Shown: positions 44,298-53,017 of the stretch, in pieces
How the letters are laid out: each line of letters opens with the position of its first letter
Numbering within the stretch: the first letter of the stretch is position 1
Origin: Sphingomonas faeni
GTDB taxonomy: Bacteria > Pseudomonadota > Alphaproteobacteria > Sphingomonadales > Sphingomonadaceae
Assembly (NCBI RefSeq): GCF_023195535.1
Contig: NZ_JALPNF010000012.1
Location: forward strand, 1-64,000
Direction of reading: 5' to 3'
DNA: 64,000 nucleotides
The notes under the pieces: model-generated
Databases searched by the model: none
Seen by the model: the letters and a program-made list of their open reading frames with translations, nothing else
Told to the model about the DNA's origin: nothing
Translations under genes and position numbers: made by a program

Positions 44298-45549
44298 GGG
44301 GTATCTCCTGCGAGCCGTCCGGGCTGACCCCCGTTCTGGCAGACACGGAGATGGTGACGGCGGTGTCCATAGTCACGTTGCCGACGGTGCGAAACAGGTC
44401 GGGCACAGTCTCCACCGCGATGAGCAGCCCCAAAGCCTCGATCGGCACCCCCATCGCCAGCGAAACCGGCGCGACCGAGGCGACGAAACTGATCGTTCCC
44501 GGCAGCGACACCGAACTCATCGTCGTGATCGCCGCGGTCGCAACACCCGCGGCGAGTTGCGCCGGACCGATCGGCACGCCCAGCCAGTGCGCGACGTACA
44601 GCGCGACCGCGAGGTTCATCGCCGGGCTGGTCGCACGGAAGATCGCGACCGCCAGCGGGAGCACGATGCCCGCCGTCGCAGGGGATGCGCCGAGATCGAC
44701 CGACCCCTTCAGCATCGCCGGCAGCGACGCGAGCGACGATTGCGTGCTGATCGCCACCGCCTGCGCCGGGGCGACCGCGCGCGCGAACCGTCCGAACGAC
44801 ACGCGCCCGCCGATCATCCCGACCGGATAGGCGGCGAGCAGCACGAGGAACCCGATCGCCGAAACGCAGACGATATAATGGAGCAACGCCCCGAACGCCG
44901 CCGTCCCGGTCCGCGCACCGACACCGTACGCGAGTGCGAAGATCCCGATTGGTGCGAGCTTCAGCACCCAGCCGATCAGCACCAGCAGCGCATCGACCAC
45001 CGCCTGGAAGAACCCCGTCAGGATCGCGCGCTGCGCCGCTGGCAGCCGCGTGATCGCGAACGCGAACGCCAGCGCGAACACCGTCAGCGACAGGAACGAA
45101 TCGCTCGCTGCCGCCGCGACGATGTTGGTCGGCACGATCCCATCGAAGAATGCGCCGATCCCCGGCACCGTGCCGATCGGCGCCGCCGTCGTCAGCGCCG
45201 CGCGCAACGCGGTGCTGAGAGTCTCTGGCAGCGGGAACAGGTCGAGTAGCACCGGCATGACGAACGCCGACATGATCGTCGTGCTCCACAGGATGACGAC
45301 GATCATCAGGATCGCACGGCCGGTGATCCGTCCGGCCCGCGCCGCCTCTGCCGTCGCGCCGATGCCGGTCACGAGCAGCCCGACGATCAACGGCACGATC
45401 ACCATCTGCAACCCGTGCAGCCATGCCGAACCGATCGGCTGCGTCACCGCCGTCACCGCCAGCGCGTTCGCCGGCGACCAGGCCGCTGCGGCGATGCCGA
45501 TCGCGATACCGCCGACCAAGGCTGTAAGAATCCGTGTAGCCTGCGACAT
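44272..45549 (-). CDS. dicarboxylate/amino acid:cation symporter (DAACS)
   Basis: 425 residues, eight helices plus two re-entrant loops. The serine-rich hairpin STQSSLASLPAM and the cation-site region LPLAVAIFRATSPAMNLAVAL mark the SDF/GltP family. Imports glutamate, aspartate or C4-dicarboxylates with H+ or Na+. Overlaps the aldo/keto reductase gene by 26 bases. Divergent from glmM with 69 bases between starts. Confidence 0.92.
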   Translation of the reverse strand: MSQATRILTALVGGIAIGIAAAAWSPANALAVTAVTQPIGSAWLHGLQMVIVPLIVGLLVTGIGATAEAARAGRITGRAILMIVVILWSTTIMSAFVMPVLLDLFPLPETLSTALRAALTTAAPIGTVPGIGAFFDGIVPTNIVAAAASDSFLSLTVFALAFAFAITRLPAAQRAILTGFFQAVVDALLVLIGWVLKLAPIGIFALAYGVGARTGTAAFGALLHYIVCVSAIGFLVLLAAYPVGMIGGRVSFGRFARAVAPAQAVAISTQSSLASLPAMLKGSVDLGASPATAGIVLPLAVAIFRATSPAMNLAVALYVAHWLGVPIGPAQLAAGVATAAITTMSSVSLPGTISFVASVAPVSLAMGVPIEALGLLIAVETVPDLFRTVGNVTMDTAVTISVSARTGVSPDGSQEIPHEISHARP

Positions 45550-45618
45550 GCTCGCCCTTCGCGTTCCACCGCGCTATCAACGGCTTCAGGACTGGATACC
45601 GGACGGAAAGCGGAACGA

Positions 45619-46959
45619 ATGGCAAGGAAATATTTCGGCACCGATGGCATTCGTGGTGCCACCAACACGTCGCCGATGACCGCGGCGATGGCGATGAAGG
45701 TCGGCATGGCGGCGGGCGCCTATTTCCTGCGCGGCGATCACCGCCACCGCGTCGTCATCGGCAAGGACACGCGATTGTCGGGCTATATGCTTGAATCGGC
45801 GTTGGTCGCGGGCTTCACCAGTGTCGGCATGGACGTGGTGATGGTCGGGCCGATGCCGACGCCTGCGGTGGCGATGCTCACCCAGTCGATGCGCGCCGAT
45901 ATCGGCGTGATGATCTCCGCCAGCCATAATCCATACGCGGACAACGGCATCAAGCTGTTCGGCCCCGACGGCTACAAGCTGTCCGACGAAGCCGAGGCGG
46001 CGATCGAGGCGTTGATCGACGGCGACATCCCGCTCGTCCCCTCCGACCAGATCGGCCGCGCGCGTCGGATCGACGACGCACAAGGTCGATACATCCATTT
46101 CGCGAAGTCTACCTTCCCCGAGAATCTGCGCCTCGACGGCATGAGGATCGTGCTCGATTGCGCGAACGGTGCCGCCTACAAGGTTGCACCCTCGGCGCTG
46201 TGGGAACTCGGCGCGGATGTGGTCGCGATCGGCGTGACGCCCAACGGCACCAACATCAACGACGGCGTCGGCTCGACCGCTCCGCAGGCGCTCGCGCAGG
46301 CCGTGATCGCCAACGGCGCCGATATCGGCATCGCGCTCGACGGCGATGCGGACCGGCTGATCGTGGTCGACGAGACCGGCACCATCGTCGATGGCGACCA
46401 GCTCATGGCGACGATCGCGGCCAGCTGGGCGCGGCAAGGGCGCCTAGCGGGGGGCGGGCTGGTCGCGACGGTAATGTCCAACCTCGGCCTCGAACGCCAT
46501 CTCGCCGCGCAGGGCCTGGGCCTCGTCCGCACCGCGGTCGGCGATCGCCACGTGCTCGAGAAGATGCGGTCGAGCGGCTATAATGTCGGCGGCGAGCAAT
46601 CGGGTCACATCATCCTCAGTGACTATGCGACGACCGGCGACGGGCTCGTTGCAGGATTGCAGATTCTCGCCGAGGTGAAGCGCTCGGGGGCACCGGCGAG
46701 CGAAGTGCTCCACCGGTTCGAGCCGCTGCCGCAGTTGTTGAAAAACGTGCGGTTCGCGGGAGGCAAGCCGCTCGACCACGACGCGGTCAAGGCGGTGATC
46801 GCCGAGGCCGAGGCCGAACTCGCCGGCAAGGGGCGGCTCGTCATCCGTCCGTCGGGCACCGAACCGGTGATCCGCGTGATGGCTGAAGGCGACGATCTCG
46901 GCCAGGTCGAGCGCGTCGTCGACCGGATCTGCGACGTGGTGCGCAAGGTAGCCGCCTGA
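45619..46959 (+). CDS. glmM: phosphoglucosamine mutase
   Basis: Converts glucosamine-6-phosphate to glucosamine-1-phosphate for UDP-GlcNAc, peptidoglycan and LPS. 446 residues. FGTDGIRG at the N-terminus, the phosphoserine Ser102 in ISASHNPYADNG, the metal loop DGDADR, and phosphate-binding RPSGTEPVIRVM. ATG 45619 (MARKYFGTDG). The stop overlaps the DUF1272 start (TGATG). Confidence 0.96.
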   Translation: MARKYFGTDGIRGATNTSPMTAAMAMKVGMAAGAYFLRGDHRHRVVIGKDTRLSGYMLESALVAGFTSVGMDVVMVGPMPTPAVAMLTQSMRADIGVMISASHNPYADNGIKLFGPDGYKLSDEAEAAIEALIDGDIPLVPSDQIGRARRIDDAQGRYIHFAKSTFPENLRLDGMRIVLDCANGAAYKVAPSALWELGADVVAIGVTPNGTNINDGVGSTAPQALAQAVIANGADIGIALDGDADRLIVVDETGTIVDGDQLMATIAASWARQGRLAGGGLVATVMSNLGLERHLAAQGLGLVRTAVGDRHVLEKMRSSGYNVGGEQSGHIILSDYATTGDGLVAGLQILAEVKRSGAPASEVLHRFEPLPQLLKNVRFAGGKPLDHDAVKAVIAEAEAELAGKGRLVIRPSGTEPVIRVMAEGDDLGQVERVVDRICDVVRKVAA

Positions 46960-47174
46960 TGCTAGAGATGCGCGCCATTTGCGAACGCTGCGCCACCGAG
47001 CTTCCCGCGGCTGCACCGGGCGCGTTCATCTGCTCGTTCGAATGCACGTTTTGCGCGGAATGCGCGGATGCGCTCGACGAGCGTTGCCCGAACTGTGGTG
47101 GCGAACTGCTCGACCGTCCGACGCGGCTTGGCGAAGCGCCGCCACAAAAGCCGGCAGCGGGCAGGCGGCACTAG
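46959..47174 (+). CDS. DUF1272 zinc-ribbon-like small protein
   Basis: 71 residues with many Cys: ICERCATELP, ICSFECTFCAECAD and CPNCGGEL, the DUF1272 pattern, likely binding zinc. Function unknown. The start shares one base with the glmM stop, so it is translated by coupling. A family B palindrome follows. Confidence 0.9.
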   Translation: MLEMRAICERCATELPAAAPGAFICSFECTFCAECADALDERCPNCGGELLDRPTRLGEAPPQKPAAGRRH

Positions 47175-47196
47175 CGGAGATCGACGCGGTGTCTTC

Positions 47197-47325
47197 GATC
47201 CTGCCCCGCCAGGGGGAGGTGGCAGGCGTAGCCTGACGGAGGGGGAGGACACGGAACAGAGGTTTTCCTTTCCTCCCCCCTCCGTCTGGCAAGCGCCAGC
47301 CACCTCCCCCTGGCGGGGGAGGATC
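47197..47325. repeat. family B palindrome, copy 4
   Basis: GATCCTGCCCCGCCAGGGGG is mirrored by CCCCCTGGCGGGGGAGGATC, with inner GACGGAGGGGGAGG and CCTCCCCCCTCCGTC. Between the DUF1272 gene and thiD. Confidence 0.87.
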
Positions 47326-47392
47326 AGTGAGTGTCGATCGGCTTGGTTCGAACACTGTCCCACACACCAGCGATTATGCCATAGCGATTGCG

Positions 47393-48166
47393 ATGACTGC
47401 CAGAATTCTCATCATCGCCGGTTCGGACTCAGGCGGCGGCGCCGGCATCCAGGCGGATATCAAGACCGTGACGATGCTCGGCGGCCACGCGATGACCGCC
47501 GTCACCGCGATCACCGCGCAGAACACGCTCGGCGTGCAGGCGGTCCACCAGATCCCGACCGACATGGTCCTCGCGCAGATCGACTCCGTCGTATCGGACA
47601 TCGGCGTGGACGCAGTAAAGATCGGCATGATCGGCTCGGCGGACACCGCCACTGCCGTAGCCGACCGGCTCGAAACGTTCGATGTACCCATCGTCTTCGA
47701 TCCCGTGATGATCGCAACAAGCGGTGCGGTTCTCGCCGATGCCGACACGATCGAGGCGTTCGAGCGGTTGATGGCCGTAGCGTCGCTCGTCACGCCGAAT
47801 TTACCGGAGCTAGCAGCGCTGGGCGGTGCGGACGTGATCCTGAAATTCGGTTGTCATCTGTTGGTCAAAGGCGGTCACGGTGAAGGTCGATATATTACCG
47901 ACAGGCTGTTCTCGCCGAGGGGATTGGTCCGAGAATTGACCGGCAAGCGGATCGATACGACCAGCACGCACGGCACGGGTTGTACGCTCGCCAGCGCATT
48001 GGCCTGCGGATTAGGGGCAGGGTTGCCGATCGAAAAGGCATTCGAACGCGCTGCATCGTTCGTCCGCATTGCCTTGATCGAAGCGCCGGGTCTCGGGCAA
48101 GGGCACGGTCCGATGGGTCAGCAGTTCGTGACCGATTTTCAAACTCAAGACGATGAAGACCGCTGA
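47393..48166 (+). CDS. thiD: hydroxymethylpyrimidine/phosphomethylpyrimidine kinase
   Basis: Phosphorylates HMP and HMP-P for thiamine synthesis. 257 residues, ribokinase fold: IIAGSDSGGGAGIQADIKT, KIGMIGS, VFDPVMIATSG, TPNLPELAAL and the anion-hole motif THGTGCTLASALA. ATG 47393 (MTARILII) fits the family; the frame opens 22 codons upstream. No TPP riboswitch is visible. An ACTGTCCCA motif lies about 35 bases before the start. The stop overlaps rnhB (TGATG). Confidence 0.93.
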   Translation: MTARILIIAGSDSGGGAGIQADIKTVTMLGGHAMTAVTAITAQNTLGVQAVHQIPTDMVLAQIDSVVSDIGVDAVKIGMIGSADTATAVADRLETFDVPIVFDPVMIATSGAVLADADTIEAFERLMAVASLVTPNLPELAALGGADVILKFGCHLLVKGGHGEGRYITDRLFSPRGLVRELTGKRIDTTSTHGTGCTLASALACGLGAGLPIEKAFERAASFVRIALIEAPGLGQGHGPMGQQFVTDFQTQDDEDR

Positions 48167-48804
48167 TGCCCGGCATGAAACACGAAAAGCTCTGCGTCGG
48201 CCCCGTCGCCGGCGTCGATGAAGCCGGCCGCGGTCCGCTCGCCGGGCCGGTCGTGGCCGCCGCCGTGATTCTCCCGCCCAAAGGCGTCCCCCGTGGCATC
48301 GACGACTCCAAAAAGCTCTCCGCCTCGACACGCGAACGGCTCTGCGCGCGCCTCAAGGGCTGCGCGATCGTCGGCATCGGTATCATCGAACCCGAAGAGA
48401 TCGACACGCTCAATATCTACTGGGCGACGATGAAGGCGATGACCCTCGCGGTCGATGCGCTCGCCACCGAACTCGGCCACGCGCCCGGCCATGTCCTGGT
48501 CGACGGCAACCGCCTGCCGCGCTGGACCTACCCCGCCACGCCCCTCGTCGGCGGCGACGCGAAATCTCTGTCGATCGCCGCCGCATCGATCGTCGCAAAG
48601 CATACCCGCGACCTGATCATGATCGCCGCCGCCGACCGGCATCCCGAATATAACTGGCATTCGAACAAGGGTTACGGCTGCGCGCACCACATGAAGGCGC
48701 TCCGCGATCACGGCCCCACGCCGATTCACCGCCGCAGTTTCGCGCCGGTCGCCGCCGCCTATCTCGCCCGCGAGGGACTTTTCGCAAAGGAAACGACGAG
48801 CTGA
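48166..48804 (+). CDS. rnhB: ribonuclease HII
   Basis: Cleaves the RNA strand of RNA-DNA hybrids and single ribonucleotides in DNA. 212 residues. Catalytic acidic residues in GVDEAGRGPLAGPVVAAAV, then DSKKLSA, VLVDGNRLP, AAASIVAKHTRD, and YGCAHHMKALRDHGPTPIHRRSFAPV at the end, which is cut only by its loop. Coupled to thiD through TGATG. Next to ccrM, as in other alphaproteobacteria. Confidence 0.96.
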   Translation: MPGMKHEKLCVGPVAGVDEAGRGPLAGPVVAAAVILPPKGVPRGIDDSKKLSASTRERLCARLKGCAIVGIGIIEPEEIDTLNIYWATMKAMTLAVDALATELGHAPGHVLVDGNRLPRWTYPATPLVGGDAKSLSIAAASIVAKHTRDLIMIAAADRHPEYNWHSNKGYGCAHHMKALRDHGPTPIHRRSFAPVAAAYLAREGLFAKETTS

Positions 48805-48938
48805 GTCTTTCGCGCCACACCCCAAGGGCTTGAGCCGCGAGTCTCCCACGACTCAACATCTGGACGAAGCCGACTCCTTTGGTCGCAACGGCGGAATCGC
48901 ACCGAAACGCCGTTAACGAATGTTTGCTTGACGGAGTC
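48803..48938 (+). promoter_or_regulatory. ccrM control region with six GANTC sites
   Basis: GANTC sites at 48803, 48839, 48850, 48872, 48894 and 48934 in 136 bases, against about one per 256 expected by chance. A TTAA-N7-TTGC (48913-48927) resembles the CtrA box with one half degenerate. TTGACG (48928-48933) could be a -35 element, with the last GANTC in the spacer. CcrM methylates GANTC and ccrM is known in Caulobacter to respond to the methylation of its own promoter and to CtrA; the same logic is inferred here. Confidence 0.65.
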
Positions 48939-48979
48939 GGACAATTCCGCCGCTATGGGTCCGATAAGGGGCGGAAATC

Positions 48980-50119
48980 ATGGGTTTGATCGACACGATC
49001 GCACGGCCGCGTGCGAAGAAGACAGTGGAGCCGGCGGTTCAGCCGGTCCTCCCGCTCGACCAGATTTTACGCGGCGACTGCATCGAACGGATGAAGGCGC
49101 TCCCGTCGAACTCGATCGACATGATCTTCGCCGACCCCCCGTATAACCTCCAGCTCGGCGGCGAACTCTACCGTCCCGACGGGTCGCACGTGGACGCGGT
49201 CACCGACGACTGGGACAAGTTCGACACCTTCGCCGCGTACGACCGCTTCACCCGCGCCTGGCTCAAGGAAGCACGCCGCATCCTCAAGGACGACGGCTCG
49301 CTCTGGGTCATCGGCAGCTATCACAATATCTTCCGCGTCGGTGCGGCGGTGCAGGATCTCGGCTACTGGATCCTCAACGACATCGTCTGGCGCAAGACCA
49401 ACCCGATGCCGAACTTCCGCGGCACCCGCTTCACCAACGCGCACGAGACTCTGATCTGGGCGTCGAAGGGCGAGAAGGCGAAGTATCACTTCAACTACCG
49501 CGCGATGAAGACGCTCAACGACGAGCTCCAGATGCGCAGCGACTGGGAGTTCCCGACCTGCGGCGGCGCCGAGCGGCTGAAGAAGAACGGCACAAAGGTG
49601 CATCCGACGCAGAAGCCCGAGGCGCTGCTGTACCGGATCCTGCTCGCCTGCACCGAGCCCGGCGACGTCGTGCTCGACCCGTTCTTCGGCACCGGCACGA
49701 CCGGCGCAGTGGCCAAGCGGCTCGGTCGCAGCTGGATCGGCATCGATCGCGAGGGCGACTATATCGAAGCCGCACAGGAGCGGATCGAGGCCGCGTTGCC
49801 GCTCGACGAATCGGCGATCCGCACGATGATGAGCCCGCGCACGCAGCCCAAGGTCGCGTTCGGGGTGCTCGTCGAGAACGCGTATCTGACACCCGGCGCG
49901 GTGCTGACCGATTCGAAGCGCCGCTGGCGCGCGACGATCCGCGCCGACGGCTCGCTGCTGAGCGACTGCGGCACGATCGGCTCGATCCACAAGCTCGGCT
50001 CGACGCTCCAGAACGCGCCCGCGTGCAACGGCTGGAGCTTCTGGCATTACGAGAGCGACAAGGGCCTGAAGCCGATCGACGACCTCCGGCAGACGTACCT
50101 GCTGGCAACCACGGTCTGA
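48980..50119 (+). CDS. ccrM: CcrM-type adenine DNA methyltransferase (GANTC)
   Basis: Cell-cycle-regulated N6-adenine methylation of GANTC. 379 residues. Beta-class order: catalytic DPPY (52-55, FADPPYNLQLGG) before the SAM-binding DPFFGTGTTGAV (about 235), with the Q-K-P loop TQKPEALLYRIL. The C-terminal domain (about 280-379, GVLVENAYLTPGAVLTDSKRRW) is specific to CcrM and binds DNA. ATG 48980 with GGGGCGGAAATC upstream. The control region carries six GANTC sites. Confidence 0.96.
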   Translation: MGLIDTIARPRAKKTVEPAVQPVLPLDQILRGDCIERMKALPSNSIDMIFADPPYNLQLGGELYRPDGSHVDAVTDDWDKFDTFAAYDRFTRAWLKEARRILKDDGSLWVIGSYHNIFRVGAAVQDLGYWILNDIVWRKTNPMPNFRGTRFTNAHETLIWASKGEKAKYHFNYRAMKTLNDELQMRSDWEFPTCGGAERLKKNGTKVHPTQKPEALLYRILLACTEPGDVVLDPFFGTGTTGAVAKRLGRSWIGIDREGDYIEAAQERIEAALPLDESAIRTMMSPRTQPKVAFGVLVENAYLTPGAVLTDSKRRWRATIRADGSLLSDCGTIGSIHKLGSTLQNAPACNGWSFWHYESDKGLKPIDDLRQTYLLATTV

Positions 50120-50152
50120 GCCACGCGGACGCGTCCATCTCGTCCTAACCAA

Positions 50153-50237
50153 GACCGTCACCCCAGCGAAAGCTGGGCTCTCCCGCGACGACGCGCCACG
50201 GATGCGGCGGGAGATCCCAGCTTTCGCTGGGATGACG
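50153..50237. repeat. family A palindrome, copy 4
   Basis: ACCGTCACCCCAGCGAAAGC then TGGGCTCTCCCGC at the left is mirrored by GCGGGAGATCCCAGC and TTTCGCTGGGATGACGGG at the right. Between ccrM and folP. Confidence 0.8.
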
Positions 50238-50360
50238 GGTATTGGCAGACGTGCCGGTTTGGCTACGGGCCGGTTCAGCGAACGTGCCGGTTCAGCGAAC
50301 ATGACGGCTAGCGAGCGCAACGTCTTTCGCGGAGCGGACGGACTGGAGTAGATCACGCCG

Positions 50361-51419
50361 ATGACCCGCCTTCACCTCCGCCCCGTCCAGTTCGTCGACA
50401 CCCCGATCGGTTACGAAGACGGCAGGGTCGCGCGCATCGCGGGTGGCCTGCAGTGGTTCGCCGCGTACGAGGTGATCGAAGGCCGCGCCCGCCGCACCAT
50501 CCCCGTCGCCGACATCGCGACGCTGGGCGAGCGCGCCGCGTACCTCCACGCTGCCATCACCGCCCCCCGCGCCGCCCTCCAGCTCGGCGAACGCACGCTC
50601 CGCTTCGAGCAGCCGATCGTCGCCGGCATCCTCAACGTCACCCCCGACAGCTTCTCCGACGGCGGCAAGCATGTCGACGATCCTGCCGCCGCCGCTGCCG
50701 CCGGGATCGACATGGCCGCCGCCGGCGCGACGATGATCGACGTCGGCGGGGAATCGACTCGCCCCGGTGCCTCCGCCGTATGGGAGGGCGACGAGATCGC
50801 GCGCCTGGTCCCCGTCGTCGAACGCCTCGCGCGCGCCGGCGCGATCGTCTCGGTCGATACCCGCAAGGCCGCGGTCATGGAGGCAACGCTCGCCGCCGGC
50901 GCGCATATCGTCAACGACGTCGCCGCGCTTCTGTGGGACGACCGCGCGCTGGATGTCGTCGCGAAGAGCGGCTGCCCGGTCGTCCTGATGCACTCGCCCG
51001 ACCCCAAGAAGGGCGGGCACGGCGACGGCGGCTACGCCAACGTTCTGACCGACGTGTTCGACTGGCTCGAAACCCGCATCGCCGCGGTCGTCGCGGGCGG
51101 CGTCGAGCGGTCGCGAATCATGGTCGATCCCGGCATCGGCTTCGGCAAGACGCTCAGCCAGAACCTCGCGTTGCTCAACGGCCTCGCGATCTTCCACGGA
51201 CTGGGTTGCCCGATCATGCTGGGCGCAAGCCGCAAGCGCCTGATCGGCGCGCTCTCGAACGAAGCGCCCGTCGACCAGCGACTCGCCGGCTCGCTCGCGC
51301 TGGCCCTCAAAGGCGCAGAGTCCGGCGTCCAGATCCTCCGCGTCCACGACGTCGCGGAGACCGTACAGGCGGTAAGGATCTGGCGCGGGCTGCGCGATCA
51401 GTCGCTCGTTGGCGGCTAA
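50361..51419 (+). CDS. folP: dihydropteroate synthase
   Basis: Joins p-aminobenzoate to 6-hydroxymethyl-dihydropterin pyrophosphate. 352 residues, about 70 longer than E. coli FolP owing to an N-terminal extension (residues 1-85). Catalytic barrel: AGILNVTPDSFSDGG, IDVGGESTRPGA, SVDTRKAAVM, IVNDVAALLW, DPGIGFGKT, GASRKRLIGAL and the closing RVHDVAET. The stop codon falls in the first unit of a 14-bp tandem repeat. Confidence 0.93.
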   Translation: MTRLHLRPVQFVDTPIGYEDGRVARIAGGLQWFAAYEVIEGRARRTIPVADIATLGERAAYLHAAITAPRAALQLGERTLRFEQPIVAGILNVTPDSFSDGGKHVDDPAAAAAAGIDMAAAGATMIDVGGESTRPGASAVWEGDEIARLVPVVERLARAGAIVSVDTRKAAVMEATLAAGAHIVNDVAALLWDDRALDVVAKSGCPVVLMHSPDPKKGGHGDGGYANVLTDVFDWLETRIAAVVAGGVERSRIMVDPGIGFGKTLSQNLALLNGLAIFHGLGCPIMLGASRKRLIGALSNEAPVDQRLAGSLALALKGAESGVQILRVHDVAETVQAVRIWRGLRDQSLVGG

Positions 51420-51512
51420 GCGGGGGCGGCTAAGCGGGGGCGGCTAAGCGGGAGCGGTTAAGCAGGGGTGGCTAAGCAGGGGTGGCTACGCAGGGGTGGC
51501 TACGCGGGGTGG
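51416..51512. repeat. seven 14-bp tandem repeats beginning at the folP stop
   Basis: Seven units of CTAAGCGGGGGCGG type at 14-base period, drifting to CTAAGCAGGGGTGG and CTACGCAGGGGTGG, the last one base short. The first unit contains the folP TAA stop. Because 14 is not a multiple of three, copy-number change would not alter FolP. Looks like replication slippage. Confidence 0.9.
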
Positions 51513-51583
51513 CGGATGATCGCTGCATTGCAGCGAAACGCCTTTTCGCGCATTAAAAGCCTTGTAAACAAGGGAGCTTTCGT

Positions 51584-52468
51584 TTGATCGTCACTGCTAC
51601 ACCGCGCATGAGCCAGATCCTCAGCGAAGTCTGGCGCCCGCTGCTCGGCCTCTTCGTCTGGGACGTGGTCGTCACGATCACCTATTACGTGCTGCCGTTC
51701 CACGCGCCCGCGCTGCCCCTGACGCTGTTCGGTACTGCCCTCGCGCTGTTCCTCGGCTTTCGTGATAACTCGGCGTATCAGCGCTGGTGGGAAAGCCGCG
51801 GGCTTTGGGGCCTGATGATCAACGCCTCGCGCAGCCTGGCACGTATGGCGCGCAACATGTTGCCCGAGCCCGAGGGCCACGACATGAAGCGGACGATCGT
51901 CCTCCGCCAGATCGCGTATGTGAACGCGCTGCGCTGTCAGTTGCGCAAGCAGCCTGCGGCACCCGAAGTGCTGCGCTTCCTGTCGCAGGACGAGGCCTCG
52001 TTTGCGCTCGAACGGACCAACATCGCCAACGGCCTGCTCGACGGAACCGGCCGCCGGATCGACATCGCGCGCCGCAACGGCTGGATCGATACGATCCAGC
52101 AGACGCAGTTCGAGGCGATCCTGGTCGACATCGCCAACGCGCAGGGCGGCATGGAGCGCATCAAGAACACGCCGTTGCCCAACCAGTACCGGTTCTTCCC
52201 GAGCCTGTTCACGCGCTTGTTCTGCGTTTTGCTGCCGATCGGCTTGGTCGAGACGCTGGGTTATGCGACCCCGGTCGGCTCGACGATCGCCGGCCTGATG
52301 TTCCTTGCCGTGCTGCAGATCGGCGATGATCTGGTCGATCCGTTCGCGGACACGATCCACGACGTCCCGCTCAGCGCGATGTGCCGCACGATCGAGATCG
52401 ACCTGCTCCAGGCGATCGGCGATCCGGCGCCCGAGCCGTTGCAGCCCGAGAAGGGTGTGCTCTGGTAG
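51584..52468 (+). CDS. bestrophin-like (UPF0187/YneE) channel protein
   Basis: 294 residues. Helices at about 18-38, 42-58 and near 210-250. LGFRDNSAYQRWWESRGLWG is the bestrophin signature, and VDPFADTIHDVPLSAMCRTIEIDLLQ closes it, interrupted only by its turn. Bacterial bestrophins form pentameric ion channels, usually cation-selective. TTG 51584 after AGGGAG is the likely start; ATG 51608 is the alternative. Nothing in the context suggests regulation. Confidence 0.88.
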   Translation: MIVTATPRMSQILSEVWRPLLGLFVWDVVVTITYYVLPFHAPALPLTLFGTALALFLGFRDNSAYQRWWESRGLWGLMINASRSLARMARNMLPEPEGHDMKRTIVLRQIAYVNALRCQLRKQPAAPEVLRFLSQDEASFALERTNIANGLLDGTGRRIDIARRNGWIDTIQQTQFEAILVDIANAQGGMERIKNTPLPNQYRFFPSLFTRLFCVLLPIGLVETLGYATPVGSTIAGLMFLAVLQIGDDLVDPFADTIHDVPLSAMCRTIEIDLLQAIGDPAPEPLQPEKGVLW

Positions 52469-52513
52469 GCTGATCGGTCGGCGGTGCGGCGTGGGACGTC
52501 GGAACCCTTCGGT

Positions 52514-52996
52514 TCAGACCTGCCGCCCGCCGCCCCGGTCGAGCAGTCGATCGATCGACCAGCGGCCGCTGCCGACGATCAGCAGATACAGGCATCCGAG
52601 CAGCATGGTGAGATCCGCACGGCTCTCATGCTGAGCGCTCCAGAAGCCGTAGCGCTTGAAGTCGGGAAGGCTGAACGGTCCAAGCTCATGTCCCAACAGG
52701 ATCGGAAGTTTGGTCGTGATCAGCGCCACGATCATCGTCACGATCAGCGGAATGGCGGCAAGCCGGATGAACAGCCCGACGATGATGAGCGCCCCGCAGA
52801 CTAGCTCCACAATGCCGACGAACGGTCCCGTCACCTCAGGATAGGGGATGCCGATCTTCGCGAAGCGGCCTGCGCCCAGGATGTCGGGAAACAGCAGCTT
52901 CTGGATGCCTTCGGGCAAAAACACGACCAGGCCGACCGCCAACCGGATCAGGATCGTTGACGGACTCGCGGTACTGCGGATGATGCTCGTGAACAT
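52514..52996 (-). CDS. DoxX family membrane protein
   Basis: 160 residues, four helices. LIRLAVGLVVFLPEGIQKLLFP at the N-terminus and GIVELVCGALIIVGLFIRLAAIPL in the middle, split by loops, are characteristic. DoxX-like proteins form small membrane oxidoreductase subunits; the role here is unknown. ATG 52996 is the only start that leaves a complete first helix; no strong ribosome binding site. It is divergent from the chromate transporter, 21 bases between starts. Confidence 0.82.
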   Translation of the reverse strand: MFTSIIRSTASPSTILIRLAVGLVVFLPEGIQKLLFPDILGAGRFAKIGIPYPEVTGPFVGIVELVCGALIIVGLFIRLAAIPLIVTMIVALITTKLPILLGHELGPFSLPDFKRYGFWSAQHESRADLTMLLGCLYLLIVGSGRWSIDRLLDRGGGRQV

Positions 52997-53017
52997 GCGG
53001 AGGCTATACTGCGTTCG

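Noticed and set aside
47326..47392. TPP riboswitch before thiD
   Set aside because: The gap after the palindrome is about 65 bases and contains no THI-box core (CTGAGA...).
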